From Bacillota bacterium (GTDB lineage Bacteria; Bacillota; Clostridia; Peptostreptococcales; Anaerovoracaceae), in the NCBI GenBank assembly GCA_017621195.1, contig JAGATO010000100.1, positions 1 through 14,967 on the forward strand: 14,967 nt of DNA, read 5' to 3'. Below are positions 1-6,811 of the stretch, in pieces (position 1 is the first letter of the stretch; each line of letters opens with the position of its first letter). The notes beneath the pieces were generated by a model. It saw only the letters and a list, made by a program, of their open reading frames with translations, did no database searches and was not told the origin of the DNA. Both the position numbers and the translations under genes were made by a program.

Positions 1-25
1 ATACGAACTGATCGAAGTGGAATAA
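1..25 (+). CDS. 3' end of an upstream gene (partial)
   Basis: Reading from base 2, seven codons (Y-E-L-I-E-V-E) end in TAA at 23-25, 27 bases before the adenylase start. A stop this close to a well-spaced ribosome binding site suggests that another gene of the same operon lies upstream. Seven residues are too few to name a family. They do not resemble the conserved C-terminal end of DltX, the small protein that often opens dlt operons, but this is a weak argument. The call rests only on the open frame and the spacing. Confidence 0.4.
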
Positions 26-52
26 TGTTTCTTGGAAATGGGAGAGAGATAA

Positions 53-1624
53 ATGCAGAAGAACCTACTGGAATATCTGGAACAGACGACCGGACAGCGG
101 CCGGATCATCCGGCCCTGGTGGACGAAACACAGACGCTGACCTTCGGCCAGCTTTTGGAACAGAGCCGCCGCATGGGAACGGCGCTGCTGCGCGGAATGG
201 CGGGTTTGGAAAACGGAGCCTGCGGCAGCGGCTGCCCGATGGCAAACCGTCCGCCAGCAAACCGGCCGGTGGCGGTGATGACCGACCGCAGAGCCTCCAG
301 CATCGCGGGCTTTCTGGCTGCGCTGCAGAGCGGAAACTACTACGTGCCGGTGGATGTGAAGATGCCGCTGGCGCGGATGAAGGAGCTGCTGGGCCGTCTT
401 CAGCCGGCGGGACTTTTGTACTGTGCAGAGGATACGAAGGTGGTGGAAGCCCTGGATGATCTCTGTCCCATGATCGCCATGGAAGAGGCGATGACGGAAG
501 AAGCGGACGACGACTGGCTGGCCCGCCAGCGCCGCAGGGTATTGGACGTGGATCCGGCCTACGTGATCTTCACCTCCGGTTCCACGGGAACGCCCAAAGG
601 AATTGTCGTCTCCCACAAAAGCGTCATCGACTTTGCCGACTGGTATGTGGCGACCTGTGGAATCACAGGAGAGGATGTGCTGGGAAATCAGGCTCCCTTT
701 TACTTCGACCTATCGGGAAAGGACCTGTACAGCATGTTGAAAACCGGGGCCACCATGCACATCCTGCCGAAGAAATTTTTCATGTTTCCCATCCTTTTGA
801 TGAAGTATCTGAAGGAGCATGAAATCACCGTTTTGAGCTGGGCTACGGCGGCCTTCCACCTGGTGGCCAATTCCGGCGTCCTGGAAAAGGTCGTTGCGGA
901 CAGCATGCGGGTGGTCATTCTGGGCGGCGAGGCGCTGCAGGCCAAGCAGCTGAACCGGTGGCGGCGGGCGCTGCCTCAGGTGCAGTACATTAACCTGTAC
1001 GGCCCCACCGAGGTGACCATCGACTGCTGCTACTACATCATCGACCGGGAGTTTGAAGATACGGAGACCATCCCCATCGGTGTGGCCTGCGAGAACATGG
1101 AGGTCTTTCTGCTGGATGAGGACGGAAAGGAAGTACCGCAGGGCGAGCCGGGAGAAATCTGTGCCCGGGGAAGCGGATTGGCTCAGGGCTATTACGGCGA
1201 CTGGGAAAAGAGCGATGCGGTCTTTACACAGGATCCCCGCAACCCCTGGTACAGCGACCGGATCTATCACACCGGCGACGTGGCCGTACAGAACGAGGAG
1301 GGTCTGTTCGTCTTTTTGGGAAGAAAGGACAACCAGATCAAGCACGGCGGCTACCGTATCGAGCTGGGAGAGATCGAAACGGCCCTGAACAGCCTGGACG
1401 ACATCGAAGCGGCCTTCTGCTTCTTCGACCCCAAAGAGGACAAGATCCACTGCGTCTACCAGGGAACGCTGGACAACGGCCAGATCGTCAAGGCAATCCA
1501 GACCATGGTGCCGCGGTACATGCTGCCCAACATCTTCCATCAGGTGGAGCGGATGCCCTACAACGCCAACGGAAAGATCGACCGGGCCGGATTGAAAAGG
1601 AATTATTTAAATGGAACAGATTAA
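53..1624 (+). CDS. DltA-like amino-acid adenylating enzyme (AMP-binding, carrier-protein ligase)
   Basis: This 523-residue cytoplasmic protein of the ANL superfamily should activate an amino acid with ATP and load it onto the carrier protein encoded two genes downstream. The adenylation motifs are all present in order: FTSGSTGTPKG (A3), the A4 segment NQAPFYFDLSGKD with Asp219 placed to bind the substrate amino group, NLYGPTE (A5), YHTGD (A7), GRKDNQIKHGGYRIE (A8) and the C-terminal NANGK with the A10 lysine. NQAPF.FDLS and the overall length match DltA closely. At the position of the DltA cysteine tied to D-alanine selection (FCGE in DltA), this protein has Gly291 in LGGE, so its substrate may differ. 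The N-terminal domain has an extra Gly/Pro-rich stretch around residues 50-72, partly a 15-base imperfect tandem duplication. The start is supported by GGGAGAGAG at 41-49. The last 14 bases overlap the next gene. Family confidence is high; substrate is unknown. Confidence 0.88.
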   Translation: MQKNLLEYLEQTTGQRPDHPALVDETQTLTFGQLLEQSRRMGTALLRGMAGLENGACGSGCPMANRPPANRPVAVMTDRRASSIAGFLAALQSGNYYVPVDVKMPLARMKELLGRLQPAGLLYCAEDTKVVEALDDLCPMIAMEEAMTEEADDDWLARQRRRVLDVDPAYVIFTSGSTGTPKGIVVSHKSVIDFADWYVATCGITGEDVLGNQAPFYFDLSGKDLYSMLKTGATMHILPKKFFMFPILLMKYLKEHEITVLSWATAAFHLVANSGVLEKVVADSMRVVILGGEALQAKQLNRWRRALPQVQYINLYGPTEVTIDCCYYIIDREFEDTETIPIGVACENMEVFLLDEDGKEVPQGEPGEICARGSGLAQGYYGDWEKSDAVFTQDPRNPWYSDRIYHTGDVAVQNEEGLFVFLGRKDNQIKHGGYRIELGEIETALNSLDDIEAAFCFFDPKEDKIHCVYQGTLDNGQIVKAIQTMVPRYMLPNIFHQVERMPYNANGKIDRAGLKRNYLNGTD

Positions 1625-2402
1625 AACGCTGGAACAGCTTTCGCCGCTGATCTTAGCCCAGTTCAAACGGGGAGTCATAGCCAATGCCCCCCTCAGCCCC
1701 GCGTCCTTCCAACGGGAGATCCAACGGGGAACGCTGTTCGCTCAGCGGATGGACGGAGGACTGATCCTGCTGCGGCGTCGCGATGGATTCTGGCGCATGA
1801 GCTTTTACCTGCAGCCCGACGGAGATGTGACTTCGCTGGAACTGCCGAAACAGACGGTGTTGGAAATTCCCACCCGTCCCAGAGATCAGGCGTTGAAACG
1901 GTCGGAAACGCTGTGGGAGGAAACGGGGTTTCGATTGCTGTTTTCCCGTCAGCGCATGGAACTGGCCCGGCGCAGCGACGAGTTTGCGGTTCGATCGGAC
2001 TGCTGTGTCCGACCGGCGATCTGCGGCGAGGAACCGAAGATTCTGCGCCTGATGGAAGAAAACTACGACCGGCGGACGGCATGCCTCCCCACCGACGACG
2101 AGCTTTCGGAGGATGTGGCTGCGGGTCACATATTCCTGGCAGTCACCTGCCCTGAGGGGCAGGTTGCCGGATTTTTGCGGCTGCTGCGGACGAAGCGCAT
2201 CGCGGAGGTGCGGCAGATTGTAGTATCGGAGCCGTTCCGCGGCCGGGGAATTGCCGGTGCGCTGCTGAATCAGCTGACGCTGGCCGAGGGACAGAAGGGG
2301 CATGTCTGGGTGGCGCAGAACAACGTGGCGGCGCTGCGGCTGTACGAAAGCTTCGGATTTGCGAAGGACGAGTGGACCTCCACCGTCTGGATTTACCAGT
2401 GA
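1611..2402 (+). CDS. GNAT-family acyltransferase within the dlt-like operon
   Basis: This 263-residue protein has a C-terminal GNAT fold. The acetyl-CoA pyrophosphate loop is RGRGIA at residues 210-215, preceded by the strand QIVVSEPF and followed by the typical NNVAALRLYESFGF alpha4/beta7 segment. The N-terminal half (about residues 1-130) has no clear motif and may be a degenerate second GNAT-like domain or a substrate-binding domain. There is no signal peptide or membrane segment, so it acts in the cytoplasm. It overlaps the adenylase by 14 bases, with AAAGG at 1596-1600 as ribosome binding site, so the two are probably translationally coupled. Standard dlt operons lack such a gene. It could N-acylate the amino acid before or after loading on the carrier, or use the carrier as acyl donor; both are inferences from position alone. 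Confidence 0.8.
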   Translation: MEQIKTLEQLSPLILAQFKRGVIANAPLSPASFQREIQRGTLFAQRMDGGLILLRRRDGFWRMSFYLQPDGDVTSLELPKQTVLEIPTRPRDQALKRSETLWEETGFRLLFSRQRMELARRSDEFAVRSDCCVRPAICGEEPKILRLMEENYDRRTACLPTDDELSEDVAAGHIFLAVTCPEGQVAGFLRLLRTKRIAEVRQIVVSEPFRGRGIAGALLNQLTLAEGQKGHVWVAQNNVAALRLYESFGFAKDEWTSTVWIYQ

Positions 2403-2453
2403 AACAGCGGGACCGGAGAGCGGACCTGCAGACGATAGAAAGGAAATGAACAA

Positions 2454-2681
2454 ATGAGAGAAAAACTGATGGAAATTTTGACGGAAACCTGCCCGGGTGT
2501 GGACTTTGAGACCGAAACCGCCCTCATCGACGACGGCCTGCTGGAATCCCTGGACATCGTTACCATCGTGGCGGAGATCATGGATGCCTTTGAGGTGGAA
2601 CTGAACGTGGAGGATCTGGTTCCGGAGAACTTCAATTCCGTCGATGCTATGCTGGAGCTGATCCAGAGCCTGGCCGAATAA
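2454..2681 (+). CDS. DltC-like acyl/peptidyl carrier protein
   Basis: A 75-residue acidic protein with the four-helix carrier-protein pattern. The phosphopantetheine attachment site is Ser32 in GLLESLDIV, comparable to GLLDSFGTV of DltC; the start (EKLMEILTETCP) also resembles DltC. Once a 4'-phosphopantetheinyl transferase adds its arm, it should carry the aminoacyl group made by the adenylase to the MBOAT protein at the membrane. AAAGGAAATG at 2439-2448 provides the ribosome binding site. The next gene starts three bases after its stop, which ties it closely to the acyltransferase. It could serve a lipid or peptide pathway instead, but its place between a DltA-like and a DltB-like gene argues for a dlt-type cycle. 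Confidence 0.9.
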   Translation: MREKLMEILTETCPGVDFETETALIDDGLLESLDIVTIVAEIMDAFEVELNVEDLVPENFNSVDAMLELIQSLAE

Positions 2682-2684
2682 GCC

Positions 2685-4250
2685 ATGAGTTTTACATCGG
2701 TTGGTTTTATCGGGTTTCTGGCGGCGGTGGTGGTTCTGTACTACGCGCTGCCGAAGAAGTGTCAGTGGGTCTTTTTATTGGCAGCAAGCTACGGCTTTTA
2801 CATGGCGGGCGGCGTAAAGACGGTGGTCTATCTGCTGTTCACCACCCTGTCCACCTTCGTGGCAGGACTGTGGCTGGGGCGGCTCAACGCTCGGAAAGAC
2901 GCGCTGACAGGGCCGGAAAAGAAGGCCCAGGCCCCTGTGTTTAAGAGGAAAAAGCAGATGGTGACAGCCCTGGTGCTGATCGCCAATTTTGGCTTGCTCT
3001 TCGCACTGAAATACTGGAACTTCACGGCTTCCGCCGTGTCCGGCGCCACCGGAGGCTCGGTGATCCTGCCGCAGCTGAATCTGCTGATGCCCCTGGGGAT
3101 CTCGTTTTACATGTTCCAGTCGGTGGGCTACGTTGTGGACTGCTACCGGGGAAAATACAAGCCTCAGCGCAATGTGTTCAAGTATGCGCTGTTCACATCC
3201 TTCTTCCCTCAGGTGGTTCAGGGCCCCATCAGCCGCTACGATCAGCTTTCACCCCAGCTGATGGCGGAGCATTCGTTCCATGCCGATCATCTGAAATACG
3301 GAATTCAGCTCTGCATGTGGGGCTATTTCAAGAAGCTGGTCATCGCTGACCGGGCTGCCGTCCTGGTGAACACGGTGTTCGGTGATTACACCTCCTACAG
3401 CGGCTCCATCATCGCGCTGGCAGTGTTCTTTTATTGCATTCAATTATACTGCGACTTTTCCGGCGGCATCGACGTGACCCGGGGCGCGGCCCAGATGCTG
3501 GGTATCGACCTGGCGGAAAACTTTCGGCGGCCGCTGTTTGCCACCAGTCTGGCGGACTACTGGCGCCGTTGGCACATCACTTTAGGGCAGTGGATGCGGG
3601 ATTACGTGTTCTTTTCTCTGACGCTGTCCAAGCCCATTCTGAAGCTGGGAAAGTGGTCCCGGAAAAAGATCGGCGGTACGCTGGGAAAGGTGATTCCCAC
3701 GGCCACGGCTACCTTCGTGGTCTATCTGTTCATCGGCATCTGGCACGGGGCCAACTTCCGCTACATTTTCTACGGACTTTGGAACGGTGCCATCATCACC
3801 TCGTCTCAGCTGCTGGCCAACACGTATTATCGGTGTCGGATGAAGCTGAAGCTGGCCGATGACAACAGGGGACTTTACGTGTTTCGCATGGTGCGCACCT
3901 GGATTCTGGTATTTCTGGGACGGTACATCACCAGAGCGCCCCGGCTGATGGCGGCTTTCTACATGATGTGGGTCACGGTATCGCGGCCGGTGCTGTCCGA
4001 TCTGTGGAACGGCACGGCTCTGACGCTGGGCATCGCCAGGATGGATTACGTCATCGTCCTGGGAGCCATGGCAATCGTAGTGGCTGCGGAGTTCTTCCAG
4101 GAACGGGGAACGGAGATCCGCAAGTGGCTGGAACAGCGGGGATTTCTGGTCCAGTGGCTGGCCATTCTCCTGCCGCTTCTGGTCCTTCTGGTGACGGGAA
4201 TTCTGCGGGGCGATTACATTTCTTCGGAATTTATCTATAAGCAATTTTAA
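2685..4250 (+). CDS. MBOAT-family membrane acyltransferase (DltB/AlgI-like)
   Basis: A 521-residue polytopic membrane protein, with about ten to twelve hydrophobic segments by eye. It carries the MBOAT signature: SRYDQLSPQL near residue 185, CDFSGGIDVTRG, ENFRRPL, then WRRWHITLGQWMRDYVFFSL with His297, and the invariant catalytic-type histidine His354 in IGIWHGANFRYIFYGLWNG. Length and motif order fit AlgI and DltB, which transfer acyl groups to cell-surface polymers. DltB takes D-alanyl from DltC; here the donor should be the neighbouring carrier protein. The ATG lies three bases after the carrier stop without a good Shine-Dalgarno of its own, pointing to translational coupling. The gene downstream supplies the extracytoplasmic partner, as DltD does for DltB. 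The acceptor polymer is not identifiable from the window. Confidence 0.9.
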   Translation: MSFTSVGFIGFLAAVVVLYYALPKKCQWVFLLAASYGFYMAGGVKTVVYLLFTTLSTFVAGLWLGRLNARKDALTGPEKKAQAPVFKRKKQMVTALVLIANFGLLFALKYWNFTASAVSGATGGSVILPQLNLLMPLGISFYMFQSVGYVVDCYRGKYKPQRNVFKYALFTSFFPQVVQGPISRYDQLSPQLMAEHSFHADHLKYGIQLCMWGYFKKLVIADRAAVLVNTVFGDYTSYSGSIIALAVFFYCIQLYCDFSGGIDVTRGAAQMLGIDLAENFRRPLFATSLADYWRRWHITLGQWMRDYVFFSLTLSKPILKLGKWSRKKIGGTLGKVIPTATATFVVYLFIGIWHGANFRYIFYGLWNGAIITSSQLLANTYYRCRMKLKLADDNRGLYVFRMVRTWILVFLGRYITRAPRLMAAFYMMWVTVSRPVLSDLWNGTALTLGIARMDYVIVLGAMAIVVAAEFFQERGTEIRKWLEQRGFLVQWLAILLPLLVLLVTGILRGDYISSEFIYKQF

Positions 4251-4258
4251 GGTGGGAG
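4251..4258 (+). promoter_or_regulatory. Ribosome binding site fixing the ATG start at 4264
   Basis: GGTGGGAG ends five bases before ATG 4264. An in-frame GTG at 4252 lies inside this motif and has no ribosome binding site of its own, so the ATG is the better start and the protein begins MKEKHR, directly before its membrane segment. Confidence 0.7.
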
Positions 4259-4263
4259 AGCGT

Positions 4264-6123
4264 ATGAAAGAAAAACACAGGATGACATCGGGGCAATGGC
4301 TGGTGGCCTTTGTTTTGACGGTGGTGCTTCTGGGCCTGTCGGTTCTGGGGTTCAACTACATCACGGATCCCTTCGGCGCTTTCGGAGACCGATTTTTCCA
4401 ATGGTGGTCCTACGATGAGACCATGAACCCCCGGGTGGCCAAAATCGAATATCTGGAACAGAATCACGAGCTGTACGATTCGTACATCATCGGCTGTTCT
4501 TCCACCAGCTCCTGGCCGGTGGAAGGGTTCAACGAATACTTCGATGCCCGGTTTTACAATATGATCATGTACGGAGCAGATATGCTGGATGTGGAACTGA
4601 TGAGCAAGTATCTCATCGAGCACTACGAGGTAAAAAATCTGGTAGTCAACATCTACATCAACAACGCGGAGGAGTACAACACCGAATCCGACCCTCTGAC
4701 CTATAACCTGAACTACAAGGTGGATGGAACGAGCCGGTGGGACTTCTACAAAAAGTATCTGTTCCTCAATCCCAGATACGGTCTGGAAAAGCTGAAAAAG
4801 TACAGAAACGACAGCTATCTGCAGGCGGCCCACGACGTGTTTGACGAGGCCACCGGAGCCTATGACAAGAGCCGTCGGGACGTGGAGAACATCAGCGATC
4901 TGGAGACGTATTTCACAAAGGCGGAGTACAAGGCTTTCGTGGATTATCCCCAGAGAACGGGCCACATCAACAATCTGGAGCCCTGCATGGAGAGCATGCG
5001 GGCCATCAAGGAGGTCTGCGAGGAAAACGGCGTCAACCTGATGGTGGTCTGCCCGCCGGTCTATTATAAGAATCTGGAATATTACACGCAGGAGCAGGTG
5101 GCGGCCTTCAACCGCGCCCTGGCAGAGGTGACGGACTACTGGGATTTCACCATGAGCTCCGTCAGCTTTGAACCCCGGTATTTCTACGACAAGACCCACT
5201 TCCGCAACTGCGTGGGCGACATGGCCGTGGCAAAGATCTCCGGCGATGATTCCGTCTACGTTCCGGGGGATTTCGGCCATTTCGTGACGGCGGACAATGT
5301 GGATCAGGTGTTGGAGACCTACTGGGAAGCAGAACCTCTGGCCGAGGATGAGCTGACGGCTAAAGTGCCCATCCTGATGTACCACCATCTGGCGGAAACG
5401 GGAGACGGCGGCGATATCATCAGCGTGGAGGATTTTGAGTCGCACATGGCGACCCTGACCCGGGCAGGATATACGGCGGTGGATTTCGACGATCTGAAGT
5501 CCTATGTGGAGCAGGGCGTGGAGCTGCCGGAAAAGCCGGTGGTCATCACCTTCGATGATGGCTACGAAAGCAATCTGACGCTGGCCTATCCCATTTTGAA
5601 ACGGTACGGAATGAAGGCTACGGTCTTCGCCATCGGCGTATCCATCGGAAAGGACACGTATAAGGACACGGGAGAATCCATGATTCCGCACTTCTCCCTG
5701 GAAGAAGCGGCCCTGTGCGCCGATGCCATTACGGTAGGAAGCCACGGCTACAATATCCATGAGGTGGCGGGTCGCGATCCGGAGCCCATCCGCCAGGGCG
5801 TTTTACAGAAGGAGTCGGAGACGGAAGAGGAGTACATCCAATTCCTGCGGAACGACTGCGAAGCCATGGATGCGCTGTTTGAAGAAGCGCTGGGGCGGAC
5901 GCCGCAGGTTCTGGCCTATCCCTTCGGCTGGCACACCACCCTCAGCGATTTGATTTTGAAGGAAGAAGGCATCTGGGCAACGGTGACCTCCGACGTGAAG
6001 ATCAATATCATCATCAAGGGAATTCCCCAGAGCTTATATGCCATGGGCCGACTGGCCGTCCGCGGTTCTTATACGGCGGATCAGGTGTTGGAGATGCTCA
6101 AGACGGGCCAGCGGCCTCAGTAG
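4264..6123 (+). CDS. Membrane-anchored DltD/SGNH-like domain fused to a NodB polysaccharide deacetylase
   Basis: This 619-residue protein has one N-terminal membrane segment (about residues 10-30, WLVAFVLTVVLLGLSVLGF), which places both domains outside the cell. Residues about 40-350 form a DltD/SGNH-like domain: a nucleophile-type Ser in IIGCSST (Ser79 or Ser80), a block-III-like stretch VNLMVVCPPVYY, and the Asp-x-x-His pair D309-K-T-H312. Residues about 366-610 are a NodB-homology deacetylase: VPILMYHH, metal and base residues in TFDDGY (Asp431, Asp432), SHGYNIH with His494 and His499 in the H-x4-H spacing seen in PgaB-type enzymes, and LAYPFGWH at 550. All visible active-site residues of both domains are present. 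DltD proteins normally end after the SGNH domain, so the fusion is notable. It probably transfers the aminoacyl group to a polymer and de-N-acetylates the same polymer. It is the last gene of the operon. Confidence 0.85.
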   Translation: MKEKHRMTSGQWLVAFVLTVVLLGLSVLGFNYITDPFGAFGDRFFQWWSYDETMNPRVAKIEYLEQNHELYDSYIIGCSSTSSWPVEGFNEYFDARFYNMIMYGADMLDVELMSKYLIEHYEVKNLVVNIYINNAEEYNTESDPLTYNLNYKVDGTSRWDFYKKYLFLNPRYGLEKLKKYRNDSYLQAAHDVFDEATGAYDKSRRDVENISDLETYFTKAEYKAFVDYPQRTGHINNLEPCMESMRAIKEVCEENGVNLMVVCPPVYYKNLEYYTQEQVAAFNRALAEVTDYWDFTMSSVSFEPRYFYDKTHFRNCVGDMAVAKISGDDSVYVPGDFGHFVTADNVDQVLETYWEAEPLAEDELTAKVPILMYHHLAETGDGGDIISVEDFESHMATLTRAGYTAVDFDDLKSYVEQGVELPEKPVVITFDDGYESNLTLAYPILKRYGMKATVFAIGVSIGKDTYKDTGESMIPHFSLEEAALCADAITVGSHGYNIHEVAGRDPEPIRQGVLQKESETEEEYIQFLRNDCEAMDALFEEALGRTPQVLAYPFGWHTTLSDLILKEEGIWATVTSDVKINIIIKGIPQSLYAMGRLAVRGSYTADQVLEMLKTGQRPQ

Positions 6124-6148
6124 TCGGGCATTGTTCTGATACAAACAA

Positions 6149-6196
6149 AACGGAGTCGTTTATCATCTCCGGAAAGGGATGGAAAACGACTCCGTT
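6149..6196 (-). terminator. Hairpin terminator between convergent operons
   Basis: The perfect 13-bp inverted repeat AACGGAGTCGTTT (6149-6161) and AAACGACTCCGTT (6184-6196) encloses a 22-base loop. On the - strand the stem is followed by TTTTGTTTG, a good U-rich tail, so it ends the YczE/amidohydrolase/SDR transcript. On the + strand the tail is poor (CGTTACAAG), so it may stop the dlt-like operon less efficiently. Confidence 0.75.
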
Positions 6197-6212
6197 CGTT
6201 ACAAGAGAAAGA

Positions 6213-6722
6213 TCAGCGGTTCCGGCCCGTCAGGACGCGGAAGCTTCCGAGGAAGTCCTGGTGGATCACATCCTCCGGGACGAAGTGCATCCGTTGGAAC
6301 ACCAGCTGCATGATGGGCGTCATGCACAGAGCCCCGATGCCGTTGACCACCAGACCGAAGAACATGAGGAGGATTCCAGACACAAGAGATGAACGGGGAG
6401 GAAGGAAGTCAAGGAAGTTGCATGCATCCACGGTCAGTCCCACCACCAGAGCGTCCACGATAGTACCGATACCGATCCGTTCTCCGATAAAATAATCGAT
6501 CAGGATGATCACCACCTTGAGACAGATGGTGATAAAGCCGTAGCTCAGCACGGTGTGGTTGCGGATGCCTAAAAACAAACAGTCCCAGGGCGCTACGCCG
6601 ATGTTGGCCTGTATGGTGAGATAGACACCGATACCGTACAGGGGCAATCCGGCGGCGGCCCGCAGCGTATTTCCCCCGATTTGTTTCGGGGTTTTATTTT
6701 TTTCACTATAATTTACATTCAT
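6213..6722 (-). CDS. YczE/YitT-like integral membrane protein, probably internally shortened
   Basis: A protein of about 169 residues with the N-terminal half of YczE-family proteins: GLPLYGIGVYLTIQANIGVAPWDCLFLGI followed by a helix and GERIGIGTIVDALVVGLTVD. Family members, as I remember them, are about 210-220 residues with two related halves. Here the second half goes from LVVNGIGA straight to a C-terminal-like stretch (CMTPIMQLVFQRM), without the usual GAGPRDGL-type motif, so some 50-70 residues appear to be missing. The function of the family is not established; it is membrane-embedded. The start is uncertain: ATG 6722 gives a short hydrophilic lead before helix 1, but ATG 6812 overlaps the amidohydrolase stop as TGATG and would add 30 unusual residues. 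Neither has a strong ribosome binding site. It ends the - strand operon. Confidence 0.6.
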   Translation of the reverse strand: MNVNYSEKNKTPKQIGGNTLRAAAGLPLYGIGVYLTIQANIGVAPWDCLFLGIRNHTVLSYGFITICLKVVIILIDYFIGERIGIGTIVDALVVGLTVDACNFLDFLPPRSSLVSGILLMFFGLVVNGIGALCMTPIMQLVFQRMHFVPEDVIHQDFLGSFRVLTGRNR

Positions 6723-6811
6723 AATTGGAGAAATCAGTCTTTCTGTTGAAATGATTTGAAAACGTTTCTGTTCGCAGCGCCCCATGTGGCACTGACGTTG
6801 ATGAAATGGCA

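Noticed and set aside
25..459. + strand frame starting at ATG 25, overlapping the upstream stop
   Set aside because: It is out of frame with the adenylase, rich in Gly/Ala/Arg and without motifs, while the adenylase start at 53 has a good ribosome binding site.
4231..5760. Open frame of 509 codons antisense to the DltD-like/deacetylase gene
   Set aside because: It mirrors the coding strand of a gene with intact catalytic motifs, has low-complexity His/Val/Gly/Arg composition, no ribosome binding site and no recognisable motif.
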